A DNA stretch of 10,531 bases from Limnohabitans sp. GTDB taxonomy: Bacteria > Pseudomonadota > Gammaproteobacteria > Burkholderiales > Burkholderiaceae_C. The translations under genes and the position numbers were made by a program. Below are positions 1 through 6,384 of this stretch, piece after piece. The stretch is from NCBI GenBank assembly GCA_021731425.1, contig JAKFXJ010000040.1, positions 1 through 10,531 of the forward strand, written 5' to 3'. Within the stretch, counting starts at the first letter, position 1, and every line of letters starts with the position of its first letter. The notes below the pieces were generated by a model. It was given only the letters and a program-made list of their open reading frames with translations, was not told where the DNA came from and did no database searches.

Positions 1-735
1 GGCTATGACGGCGTGGATGTGCCCGCCGCCATTGAACATGGCATCCCTGTCACCCACACCCCCGATGTGTTGACCGACGATGTGGCCGATCTGGCCATGG
101 GCTTGGTGTTGTCGGTGGGCCGCGCCATCCCGCAAGCGGACCAATTTGTGCGTGCAGGCCAGTGGCCCGGCGGCCCCATGGCCTTGGGCCGCAAAGTGTC
201 GGGCGCTCGCCTGGGCATCGTGGGCCTGGGCCGCATTGGCAAGGCCATCGCACAGCGGGCCAATGCGTTTGGCATGTCGATGGCCTACACCGCACGCACG
301 GCCAAAGCCGATTCCGGATACAAGTTTTATCCCACAGCTGCCGAACTGGCTGCCAACGTGGACTTTTTGGTGGCCATCACCCCCGGCGGCGCAGGCACCA
401 AGCACCTGATCAACGCCGAGGTGCTCAAGGCCCTGGGACCACGCGGGTTTTTGATCAATGTGGCGCGTGGCAGTGTGGTGGATGAAGAGGCCCTGATCAC
501 CGCCCTGCAAAACGGCACCATCGCAGGCGCTGGCCTCGATGTGTTTGCCAACGAGCCCCATGTGCCCGAGGCGCTGTGGAGCCTGCGCAACGTGGTGTTG
601 ACGCCGCACATGGCCAGCGCCACCACCGAAACGCGCCAAGCCATGGCCAATTTGGCTTTTGCCAACATGCAAGCGGGCATTGCGGGACAACCTCTGCACA
701 CCCCCGTGCCCGAGTGCCAAGCCGCACTGAAGTGA
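1..735 (+). CDS. D-2-hydroxyacid dehydrogenase (glyoxylate/hydroxypyruvate or 2-ketogluconate reductase type), 5' truncated
   Basis: The C-terminal 244 residues of an NAD(P)-dependent D-isomer 2-hydroxyacid dehydrogenase are visible. The frame is open to the left edge, and GYDGVDV at its first residues is typical internal family sequence, so about 70-80 N-terminal residues are missing compared with the usual 310-330. In visible numbering the Rossmann motif GLGRIG is at 75-80. The catalytic set is complete: Arg156 in NVARGSVVDEEAL, Glu185 in ANEP and His203 in TPHMASAT. Arg and Thr after the second beta strand (YTARTAK) suggest NADP(H) preference. The family reduces 2-keto acids to D-2-hydroxy acids in the cytoplasm. 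Next to gluconokinase and ketogluconate enzymes, a 2-ketogluconate reductase role (like GhrB/TkrA) is a reasonable inference, but glyoxylate/hydroxypyruvate reductase is equally compatible. The gap to gntK is only about 16 nt, implying co-transcription. Confidence 0.9.
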   Translation, partial: GYDGVDVPAAIEHGIPVTHTPDVLTDDVADLAMGLVLSVGRAIPQADQFVRAGQWPGGPMALGRKVSGARLGIVGLGRIGKAIAQRANAFGMSMAYTARTAKADSGYKFYPTAAELAANVDFLVAITPGGAGTKHLINAEVLKALGPRGFLINVARGSVVDEEALITALQNGTIAGAGLDVFANEPHVPEALWSLRNVVLTPHMASATTETRQAMANLAFANMQAGIAGQPLHTPVPECQAALK

Positions 736-751
736 ACCACGGCACTTGCAC

Positions 752-1276
752 ATGAACAACATGCCTTTGCGCCTGATCGTTATGGGAGTGTCCGGTTGCG
801 GCAAATCGACCATGGCCAGCGCCTTGGGCGAACGCCTGGGACTCGACATGGTGGATGGTGATGACCTGCACCTGCCCGAGAGCGTGGCCAAGATGCGCTC
901 AGGCATTGCCCTGCAAGACGCCGACCGCTGGCCTTGGCTCGACCGCATTGGACACTACCTGGCGCAAGCCCTAGAACCGGGGCGCGTGGTGGCTTGCTCG
1001 GCGCTCAAGCGCGTGTACCGCGATCGCATCCGCGAACAAGCGGGCGATGTGTGTTTTGTGTTTTTGGATGGCGACTTCGATTTGATCGAACAACGCATGC
1101 GACAGCGTGTGGGCCATTACATGCAGCCAGGCCTGCTCGACAGCCAGTTCCGCACCCTCGAAAAACCCCAGGCCGACGAGACCGATGTCATTCGCCTGCC
1201 CATCACCGAGCCCGTTCAGGACATGGTTGTGCAAGCGCTCAATGCCTTGCACAACCGCTTGCACCCTGCCCTCTGA
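752..1276 (+). CDS. gntK: Gluconokinase (GntK/IdnK family)
   Basis: This 174-residue P-loop kinase phosphorylates D-gluconate to 6-phosphogluconate with ATP, feeding the Entner-Doudoroff or pentose phosphate route in the cytoplasm. The Walker A motif GVSGCGKST is at residues 12-20 and DGDDLH at 35-40. The family signatures CSALKRVYRDRIR (82-94), GDFDLIEQRM (107-116), GHYM (121-124) and DETDV (142-146) are all present. Length and motif order match E. coli GntK/IdnK (about 175-187 residues). The ATG at 752 is chosen; an in-frame TTG at 746 and an ATG at 761 are alternatives, and no strong Shine-Dalgarno separates them. It sits directly after the hydroxyacid dehydrogenase and upstream of the TRAP and idonate genes, as expected for the last step of idonate/ketogluconate use. 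No truncation or missing key residue is seen. Confidence 0.95.
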   Translation: MNNMPLRLIVMGVSGCGKSTMASALGERLGLDMVDGDDLHLPESVAKMRSGIALQDADRWPWLDRIGHYLAQALEPGRVVACSALKRVYRDRIREQAGDVCFVFLDGDFDLIEQRMRQRVGHYMQPGLLDSQFRTLEKPQADETDVIRLPITEPVQDMVVQALNALHNRLHPAL

Positions 1277-1295
1277 TTTTTAAGAAAGCCCCCTC

Positions 1296-1634
1296 ATGTT
1301 CATCCGCTGTGCATTCTTCCAAGGCAACGTCAAACCCGGCATGGAAGACGCGTTCAACCGCTACATCCGCGACAACCTGGTGCCACTGTGGACCCGCTTT
1401 CCAGGCGCCCAAGAAGTGCGCGTCTTGCGCCAGGTCGAAAGCGATGTGGCCGACCCCCACTTTGGCATGGTGCTGGCCGTGCGTTACCCCAGCCGCGAGG
1501 CGATCGAGATCGCCCTGGCCTCCGAGGTGCGCATGAAAAGCAAAGAAGTGTCCAAAGACATGATTGCCATGTTCGATGGCACCGTGTTCCACACCGTGTT
1601 CAGTGCAGACGAATACGCGCTGCCCACCGATTGA
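1296..1634 (+). CDS. Small conserved protein, probable dimeric alpha/beta-barrel (ABM/EthD/mutarotase-like) fold
   Basis: This is a 112-residue soluble protein with no signal peptide or membrane segment. Its layout is a starting beta strand (FIRCAFFQG, 2-10), a helix (residues 15-28, MEDAFNRYIRDNLV), a strand carrying EVRVLRQVE (40-48), a hydrophobic strand (FGMVLAVRYP, 56-65), a helix (67-93) and a terminal strand (TVFHTVF, 96-102). That is the pattern of small ferredoxin-like alpha/beta-barrel proteins such as ABM monooxygenases, EthD-type proteins, Dabb proteins and rhamnose mutarotases. I do not recognise a specific family with certainty. It starts 19 nt after gntK and ends 38 nt before dctP, so it is embedded in the operon. 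By context it might act on a sugar-acid lactone or anomer, but this is only inference. The start ATG follows a weak AAGAAAG-like element. Confidence 0.75.
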   Translation: MFIRCAFFQGNVKPGMEDAFNRYIRDNLVPLWTRFPGAQEVRVLRQVESDVADPHFGMVLAVRYPSREAIEIALASEVRMKSKEVSKDMIAMFDGTVFHTVFSADEYALPTD

Positions 1635-1659
1635 TTTTTTCGACAGTCCTTTTTTAACC

Positions 1660-1664
1660 AGGAG
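1660..1664 (+). promoter_or_regulatory. Ribosome binding site of first dctP
   Basis: AGGAG lies 8 nt before the ATG at 1673. It is the clearest Shine-Dalgarno site on the plus strand and fits a highly translated periplasmic binding protein. No convincing -35/-10 pair is visible in the 38 nt between the preceding gene and this start. Confidence 0.8.
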
Positions 1665-1672
1665 ACAAAACC

Positions 1673-2647
1673 ATGAAACTTTCCCGCATCCTTCTCGCCT
1701 GCCTTGTGGCCGCCGTCGGCTCTAGCGCCTATGCTGCCAAGTTCAACCTGAAAATGGGCCACGCCGTCAACACCACCGATGGCCAGCACGCCGCCGCTCT
1801 GAAGTTGGCCGAATTGGTCAAGCAACGCACCAACGGCGATGTCGAAATCACCGTGTTCCCGGCCAACCAGCTGGGCAATGACGCGGCCATGATCAACGGC
1901 ACACGCGGCGGCACGATCGACATCGTGTCGAGCGGCGCCTCCAACTTCAACGGCATCGTGCCCAACACGGCCGCCATGGAATTGCCTTTTGTGTTCCGTG
2001 ATGCCAAACACGCCTACACCGTGCTCGACGGCGCGGTGGGTACTGGTGTGCTCAACGAATTGGCCCCGCACGGCTTGAAAGGCCTGGCCTACTGGGAAAA
2101 CGGCTGGCGCTCTTTCACCAACAACAAGCGCCCCGTCAACAAGCCCGAAGACTTGAAGGGCTTGAAGATCCGCTCTACACCCAACCCTTACCACATCCAA
2201 GCGTTCAAGCTGCTGGGCATGAACCCCTCGCCCATGCCGATTGCCGAGCTGTACACCGCGCTGGAAACCGGCACCTTTGACGCCCAAGAACACCCGATCA
2301 ACGTGACCTGGTCATCGAAGTTCTACGAAGTGCAAAAGCACCTCACAGTGAGTAACCACGTTTACTCGCCCCTGGTCGTGGCCATGAACAAAGGCAAATT
2401 CGACAGCTTGCCGGCAAACTACCAAAAAGTGGTGGTGGATGCGGCTCGCGAAGCCGCCACCTACCAGCGCAGCCTGAACGCGTCCAACGCGGGCAAGGTG
2501 ATTGCCGATCTGAAAAAGTCGGGCATGCAAGTGATCGAGAAAGTGGACATGGCCCCTTTCCAGAAGATCGTCTCGGCTGAAATTGCCAAGACCTTTGGTG
2601 AAAAGAGCGGTACCGCCTTGCTCAAGGCCATCGAAGACACCAAGTGA
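1673..2647 (+). CDS. dctP: TRAP transporter substrate-binding protein, DctP family, YiaO-like
   Basis: This 324-residue periplasmic solute receptor belongs to a tripartite TRAP sugar-acid transporter. A Sec signal peptide spans residues 1-21 or 1-22 (KLSR, then a hydrophobic core, ending SAYA|A). The conserved carboxylate-binding arginine is Arg167 in LKGLKIRSTPN. WENGWR (141-146) and DAQEHP (203-208) are family landmarks. The DAQEHPIN form, together with GTRGGTID (76-83), recalls E. coli YiaO, the receptor for 2,3-diketo-L-gulonate, rather than C4-dicarboxylate DctP. Given the downstream idnO and idnD homologs, the ligand is inferred to be L-idonate, 5-ketogluconate, gluconate or a close relative; the exact ligand cannot be read from sequence. 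The gene is followed at once by an intrinsic terminator and then by dctQM, so it is probably made in excess over the membrane subunits. Confidence 0.95.
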   Translation: MKLSRILLACLVAAVGSSAYAAKFNLKMGHAVNTTDGQHAAALKLAELVKQRTNGDVEITVFPANQLGNDAAMINGTRGGTIDIVSSGASNFNGIVPNTAAMELPFVFRDAKHAYTVLDGAVGTGVLNELAPHGLKGLAYWENGWRSFTNNKRPVNKPEDLKGLKIRSTPNPYHIQAFKLLGMNPSPMPIAELYTALETGTFDAQEHPINVTWSSKFYEVQKHLTVSNHVYSPLVVAMNKGKFDSLPANYQKVVVDAAREAATYQRSLNASNAGKVIADLKKSGMQVIEKVDMAPFQKIVSAEIAKTFGEKSGTALLKAIEDTK

Positions 2648-2665
2648 TGGTTTGAGCCAGAACAC

Positions 2666-2691
2666 GCCCCCTCTTTGGAGGGGGCTTTTTT
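2666..2691 (+). terminator. Intra-operon intrinsic terminator between dctP and dctQ
   Basis: A perfect 8-bp GC-rich stem (GCCCCCTC at 2666-2673 paired with GAGGGGGC at 2678-2685) encloses a 4-nt loop and is followed by six T at 2686-2691. It lies 18 nt after the dctP stop and 9 nt before the dctQ ATG, inside an otherwise co-directional operon. It probably allows partial readthrough, giving more dctP than dctQM message and protecting the 3' end of the dctP transcript. Confidence 0.88.
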
Positions 2692-2700
2692 GATCCCCGT

Positions 2701-3240
2701 ATGAAAAAAATCAACGACCTTTTCTTTAAGCTCGCCGAGGTGACCTTGGTCGTCATGCTGTCGGCCATGGTCATCATGGTGTTTGGTAACGTGGTGCTGC
2801 GCTATGGTTTCAACGATGGCATCATCAGCTCCGAAGAGTTGTCGCGGTTTTTGTTCATCTGGATCACCTTCTTGGGTGCCATCGTCACCATGCGTGAAAA
2901 CGGCCACCTGGGCTTGGATTCCATCGTGCGCAAGCTCAGTCTTCGCGGCAAAAAAGTGGCTTTTGCATTGTCCAACTTGCTGATGCTGGGCTGCTGCACC
3001 CTCATGTTTTACGGCACCTTAAAGCAACACGGCATCAACGCCAGCACCCGCTCGGCCGTGACCGAAATCCCGATGAGTTGGGTGTATGGCGTGGGCTACA
3101 TCACCAGCGTGTCCATGGGCTTGATGATCATTGGCAAGCTGGTGCAGCTGGCCAAAGGCAACTTCGAGGAAACCGATTTGATCCAGGTTCAAGACTCTGA
3201 AGAGGTCGCGATCGCCCAAACCCAGGGGACCTCCAAATGA
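2701..3240 (+). CDS. dctQ: TRAP transporter small membrane subunit, DctQ family, YiaM-like
   Basis: This 179-residue inner-membrane protein has four hydrophobic segments at roughly 12-34, 48-64, 86-105 and 126-148. The family signature NVVLRYGFN (30-38) is followed by EELSRFLFIWITFLGA (45-60), and the tail after residue 152 is acidic and hydrophilic. It pairs with DctM to form the Na+-driven permease that accepts ligand from the DctP protein. The start ATG at 2701 begins MKKIND, a typical DctQ N terminus, but no good Shine-Dalgarno is within range. The only GGAG-rich stretch is the right arm of the terminator hairpin, 16 nt or more away. The stop overlaps the dctM start (ATGA at 3237-3240), indicating translational coupling. 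Length and topology are normal for the family. Confidence 0.93.
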   Translation: MKKINDLFFKLAEVTLVVMLSAMVIMVFGNVVLRYGFNDGIISSEELSRFLFIWITFLGAIVTMRENGHLGLDSIVRKLSLRGKKVAFALSNLLMLGCCTLMFYGTLKQHGINASTRSAVTEIPMSWVYGVGYITSVSMGLMIIGKLVQLAKGNFEETDLIQVQDSEEVAIAQTQGTSK

Positions 3241-4520
3241 CCGTCGTCGTGTTCATTGTTTCGCTGCTGGCGGCCATGGCGCTGGGCATGCCGCTGGCGT
3301 TTTCGCTGTTGGTCTCGGGCGTGGCGCTGATGCTGCACCTGGACAACTTCGACACCCAAATTGTGTCGCAAAACCTGATCAACGGCGCTGATAACTTTCC
3401 GCTCATGGCCGTACCTTTTTTCATGCTGGCCGGTGAGTTGATGAACGCGGGTGGCATGAGCCGGCGCATTGTCAACTCGGCCATGGTCTGGGTGGGCCAC
3501 TTTCGTGGCGGCCTGGGTTATGTGGCGGTTTTCGCCGCCATCGTCATGGCCAGCTTGTCGGGTTCGGCCGTGGCCGACACCGCGGCTCTGGCTGCCGTGC
3601 TGATGCCCATGATGCGCGACGCCGGCTACCGCATGGACCGCTCGGCAGGCTTGATTGCTGCGGGCGGCATCATCGCGCCCGTGATCCCACCCTCGATTGG
3701 TTTCATTTTGTTTGGTGTGATCGGCGGCGTGTCGATTTCCAAGCTTTTCATGGCGGGCATTTTCCCGGGCATCTTGATGGGTTTTGCCCTGATCGTGACC
3801 TGGTGGATCGTGGCCCGCAAAGACCAAGTGGTGGTGGCCGAAAAAGTCCCGTTCAAAAAACGCATCACCGTCACCCTCAACGCCTTTTGGTCTTACCTGC
3901 TGGCCATCACCATCATTGGCGGCATGAAGATGGGCGTCTTCACACCCACTGAAGCCGCTGTGGTGGCGGTCGTCTACTCCCTGTTCGTGGGCCTGTTTAT
4001 CTACCGCGAAATCAAGGTCAAGGACCTGTACCGCATCATCTTGTCTGCGGCGAAAACCTCTTCGGTGGTGATGTTCTTGGTGGCGGCGGCCTTGGTGTCA
4101 GCTTGGCTGATCACGGTGGCCAACATTCCAGCCCAGATTGTCGAAATCTTGCGGCCATTCATCGATAACAAAACCCTGCTCATGGTCATGCTGATGCTGC
4201 TGGTCATGATCGTGGGCACGGCGCTGGACTTTGCGCCCACGGTGCTGATCCTCACCCCTGTGCTCATGCCCTTGGTGCGTGAAGCGGGCATTGACCCGGT
4301 TTATTTTGGTGTCTTGTTCATCATCAACAACGCCATTGGTTTGCTCACGCCCCCTGTGGGCACGGTGCTCAACGTGGTGTGTGGCGTGGGCCGCATCCCG
4401 ATGCACGACGTCATCCGTGGTGTCATGCCTTTCCTGGCTTCGCAGGTGGTGGTGATGGGCTCGCTCATCGCCTTTCCGAGCCTGGTGATGGTTCCTCTGA
4501 AATGGATGTTGATGCGATGA
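3237..4520 (+). CDS. dctM: TRAP transporter large permease subunit, DctM family, YiaN-like
   Basis: This 427-residue multi-spanning inner-membrane protein (about 12 hydrophobic segments) forms the translocation channel of the TRAP transporter. Landmarks are VPFFMLAGELMNAGG (59-73), the SGSAVADTAA signature (108-117), GGIIAPVIPPS (143-153), GGMKMGVFTPTEAA in the middle, and the C-terminal GIDPVYFGVLF and LTPPVGTVLNV motifs. All are close to E. coli YiaN of the 2,3-diketo-L-gulonate transporter. The start overlaps the dctQ stop by 4 nt, and the stop overlaps the following dehydrogenase start at 4517-4520 by the same ATGA arrangement. Transporter and catabolic enzyme are therefore probably coupled in translation. 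The protein is intact and very similar to the second, partial DctM at the right end of the window. Confidence 0.95.
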   Translation: MTVVVFIVSLLAAMALGMPLAFSLLVSGVALMLHLDNFDTQIVSQNLINGADNFPLMAVPFFMLAGELMNAGGMSRRIVNSAMVWVGHFRGGLGYVAVFAAIVMASLSGSAVADTAALAAVLMPMMRDAGYRMDRSAGLIAAGGIIAPVIPPSIGFILFGVIGGVSISKLFMAGIFPGILMGFALIVTWWIVARKDQVVVAEKVPFKKRITVTLNAFWSYLLAITIIGGMKMGVFTPTEAAVVAVVYSLFVGLFIYREIKVKDLYRIILSAAKTSSVVMFLVAAALVSAWLITVANIPAQIVEILRPFIDNKTLLMVMLMLLVMIVGTALDFAPTVLILTPVLMPLVREAGIDPVYFGVLFIINNAIGLLTPPVGTVLNVVCGVGRIPMHDVIRGVMPFLASQVVVMGSLIAFPSLVMVPLKWMLMR

Positions 4521-5284
4521 GTGTTCTGAATTCCTTTAATTTATCGGGCCACCGCGCCCTGATCACTGGCTCATCTGCTGGCATTGGCTTGGCACTGGCC
4601 GAGGCGCTGGCGCAAGCCGGGGCGCACGTCGTTCTGAATGGCCGCACGGCCAGCAAAGTGGATGCCGCTGCGCAGAACTTGAAGGCGCAAGGCTTGTCGG
4701 TCAGCACCTCTGTGTTTGACGTGACCGATGCGGACAGCGTGCGAGCGGCTGTGGACCACATCGAAGCCGAAGGGCCGATCGACATCCTGGTCAACAACGC
4801 GGGCATGCAAATTCGTGGGCCGCTGCATGAATACCAAGACGCCGACTGGCACACCATCATGAAGACCAACCTGGACAGCGTGTACTTCGTGGGCCAGGCT
4901 GTGGCCAAAAAAATGATTCCGCGTGGACGCGGCAAGATCATCAACATCTGCTCGGTGCAAAGCGAACTGGGTCGACCCGGCATTGCGCCCTACACCGCCA
5001 CTAAAGGTGCGGTGAAAATGCTCACCAAAGGCATGGCGATTGACTGGGGCCAATTCGGCATCAACGTCAACGGCATTGGCCCGGGCTATTTCAAAACCGA
5101 GCTGAACCAGAAGCTGGTCGATGACCCGGCCTTCAGCAGTTGGCTGGTGGGCCGCACGCCCAGCCGCCGCTGGGGCGATGTGCAAGACCTGGGCGGCGCA
5201 GCCGTCTTTCTGGCCTCAGACGCCTCACGTTTTGTGAATGGCCATATCCTTTATGTCGACGGCGGCGTGACCGCCACCCTTTGA
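4517..5284 (+). CDS. idnO: Gluconate 5-dehydrogenase / 5-keto-D-gluconate reductase (SDR family)
   Basis: This 255-residue classical short-chain dehydrogenase interconverts 5-keto-D-gluconate and D-gluconate in the cytoplasm. The cofactor motif TGSSAGIG is at 17-24 and NNAG at 93-96. The catalytic tetrad is Asn118, Ser146, Tyr159 and Lys163. Arg43 in LNGRT after the second strand favours NADP(H). The stretches INICSVQSELGRPG (142-155), KGAVKMLTKGM (163-173), GIGPGYFKTEL (187-197) and RRWGD (217-221) are nearly the same as in E. coli IdnO, much closer than to generic SDRs. The start at 4517 gives the standard length and an ATGA overlap with dctM; the open frame extends further upstream, with another ATG at 4502, but inside dctM. 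idnD follows after 20 nt. The protein is complete, with no missing key residues. Confidence 0.93.
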   Translation: MSVLNSFNLSGHRALITGSSAGIGLALAEALAQAGAHVVLNGRTASKVDAAAQNLKAQGLSVSTSVFDVTDADSVRAAVDHIEAEGPIDILVNNAGMQIRGPLHEYQDADWHTIMKTNLDSVYFVGQAVAKKMIPRGRGKIINICSVQSELGRPGIAPYTATKGAVKMLTKGMAIDWGQFGINVNGIGPGYFKTELNQKLVDDPAFSSWLVGRTPSRRWGDVQDLGGAAVFLASDASRFVNGHILYVDGGVTATL

Positions 5285-5293
5285 AGCTTTTGC

Positions 5294-5298
5294 AAGGA
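5294..5298 (+). promoter_or_regulatory. Ribosome binding site fixing the idnD start
   Basis: AAGGA lies 6 nt before the ATG at 5305. The open frame extends back to 5140 inside idnO, so this site, with the family's usual N terminus, decides for the internal ATG. Confidence 0.8.
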
Positions 5299-5304
5299 CA
5301 TTCC

Positions 5305-6345
5305 ATGAAATCCGTTGTTTGCCATTCGGCCAAAGACCTGCGCATCGAAAACACCGAGCTGCCCGCCTTGGGCGAGAACCAACTGCGTGTGAATGTGGCC
5401 TATGGCGGCATTTGCGGCTCCGACCTGCACTATTACCAACACGGCGGCTTTGGCACTGTGCGCATCAAGCAGCCCATCGCTTTGGGCCACGAAATATCGG
5501 GTGTGGTCGATGGGGTGGGTTCGGGTGTCAGCAGCGTGCCCCAAGGCCAGCGCATTGCCATCTCGCCTTCGCGCCCCTGCGGCCACTGCCGTTTTTGCCA
5601 AGCGGGTCAGCACAACCACTGCTTGAACATGCGCTTTTACGGCAGCGCCATGCCCTTCCCGCACATCCAGGGCGGGTTCAGCGAGCAACTCATCATCGAA
5701 GGCTACCAAGCCCACCCGATTGCCGACCACCTGAGCCTGTCCGAGGCTGCTTTGGCTGAGCCATTGTCGGTGGGCTTACATGCCATCCAGCGGGCGGGCA
5801 GCGTGCTGGGCAAGCAGGTGCTGGTCACCGGCTGCGGCCCGATTGGCTCGCTCTTGATTGGCGCTTTGCGCCGAGCGGGTGCGGCCCGCATCGTCGCTGC
5901 CGACATCGCCGACTTGCCACTCAAGTGCGCCAAGGAGATGGGCGCCGACGAGACCATCAACCTCAAGACCCAGCCCCAGGCGCTGGACGCCTACAAGGTG
6001 GACAAAGGCCAGTTTGACGTGGTGTTTGAAGCCTCTGGCAGCGAAGCCGCTTTGCGTATGGGCTTGGACACCATCGTGCCCCGGGGCGTGCTCATCACGG
6101 TGGGCATGGGTGGCGACATCAGCCTGCCCATGACACAAATCGTGGCCAAAGAGGTTGACCTGCGCGGCACCTTCCGCTTCCACGCCGAATTTGCCACCGC
6201 CGTGCGCTTTTTGAACGAAGGCTTGGTGAATGGCAAGCCTGTGATCACCAGCGTTTTGCCGCTGGACCGCGCCATCGAAGCCTTTGACTTGGCGGCCGAT
6301 AAGAGCCAGTCACTCAAGGTACAGATTTCTTTCCAAAACGCCTGA
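5305..6345 (+). CDS. idnD: L-idonate 5-dehydrogenase (zinc MDR family)
   Basis: This 346-residue medium-chain zinc dehydrogenase oxidises L-idonate to 5-keto-D-gluconate, the substrate of the preceding gene's product. Catalytic zinc ligands are Cys37 (GGICGSDLHYY), His62/Glu63 (GHE) and Glu152 (AEPLSV). The structural zinc set Cys92, Cys95, Cys98 and Cys106 is complete. The nucleotide motif GCGPIG is at 176-181, and Asp200 at the end of the second Rossmann strand predicts NAD(H) use. The stretches SPSRPCGHC (87-95), NMRFYGSAMPFPH (108-120) and LRGTFRF (286-292) strongly recall E. coli IdnD, and length is typical (about 343). Related sorbitol/xylitol dehydrogenases are the alternative, but adjacency to idnO and gntK favours idonate. 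The start is set by AAGGA at 5294. Confidence 0.92.
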   Translation: MKSVVCHSAKDLRIENTELPALGENQLRVNVAYGGICGSDLHYYQHGGFGTVRIKQPIALGHEISGVVDGVGSGVSSVPQGQRIAISPSRPCGHCRFCQAGQHNHCLNMRFYGSAMPFPHIQGGFSEQLIIEGYQAHPIADHLSLSEAALAEPLSVGLHAIQRAGSVLGKQVLVTGCGPIGSLLIGALRRAGAARIVAADIADLPLKCAKEMGADETINLKTQPQALDAYKVDKGQFDVVFEASGSEAALRMGLDTIVPRGVLITVGMGGDISLPMTQIVAKEVDLRGTFRFHAEFATAVRFLNEGLVNGKPVITSVLPLDRAIEAFDLAADKSQSLKVQISFQNA

Positions 6346-6384
6346 AAATCAGGGGTTTCAAGGCCTCTTTAGAAAGTTCACAAC

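Noticed and set aside
1635..1672. Promoter for the first dctP
   Set aside because: The gap is only 38 nt and shows a T-rich stretch but no convincing -35/-10 pair.
1484..2293. Open frame (269 codons) on the minus strand opposite the first dctP
   Set aside because: It crosses two confirmed plus-strand genes and their gap, and has no recognisable domain or good ribosome binding site.
3189..3827. Minus-strand open frame (212 codons) opposite dctQ/dctM
   Set aside because: Its composition is rich in His, Arg, Gln and Asp, it is antisense to dctM, and no motif is visible.
4379..4516. N-terminal extension of idnO into dctM
   Set aside because: It overlaps dctM coding sequence in another frame. 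The start at 4517 gives standard SDR length and an ATGA overlap.
5140..5304. N-terminal extension of idnD into idnO
   Set aside because: The extension is an out-of-frame read of idnO. The ATG at 5305 has an AAGGA site and gives the normal family N terminus and length.
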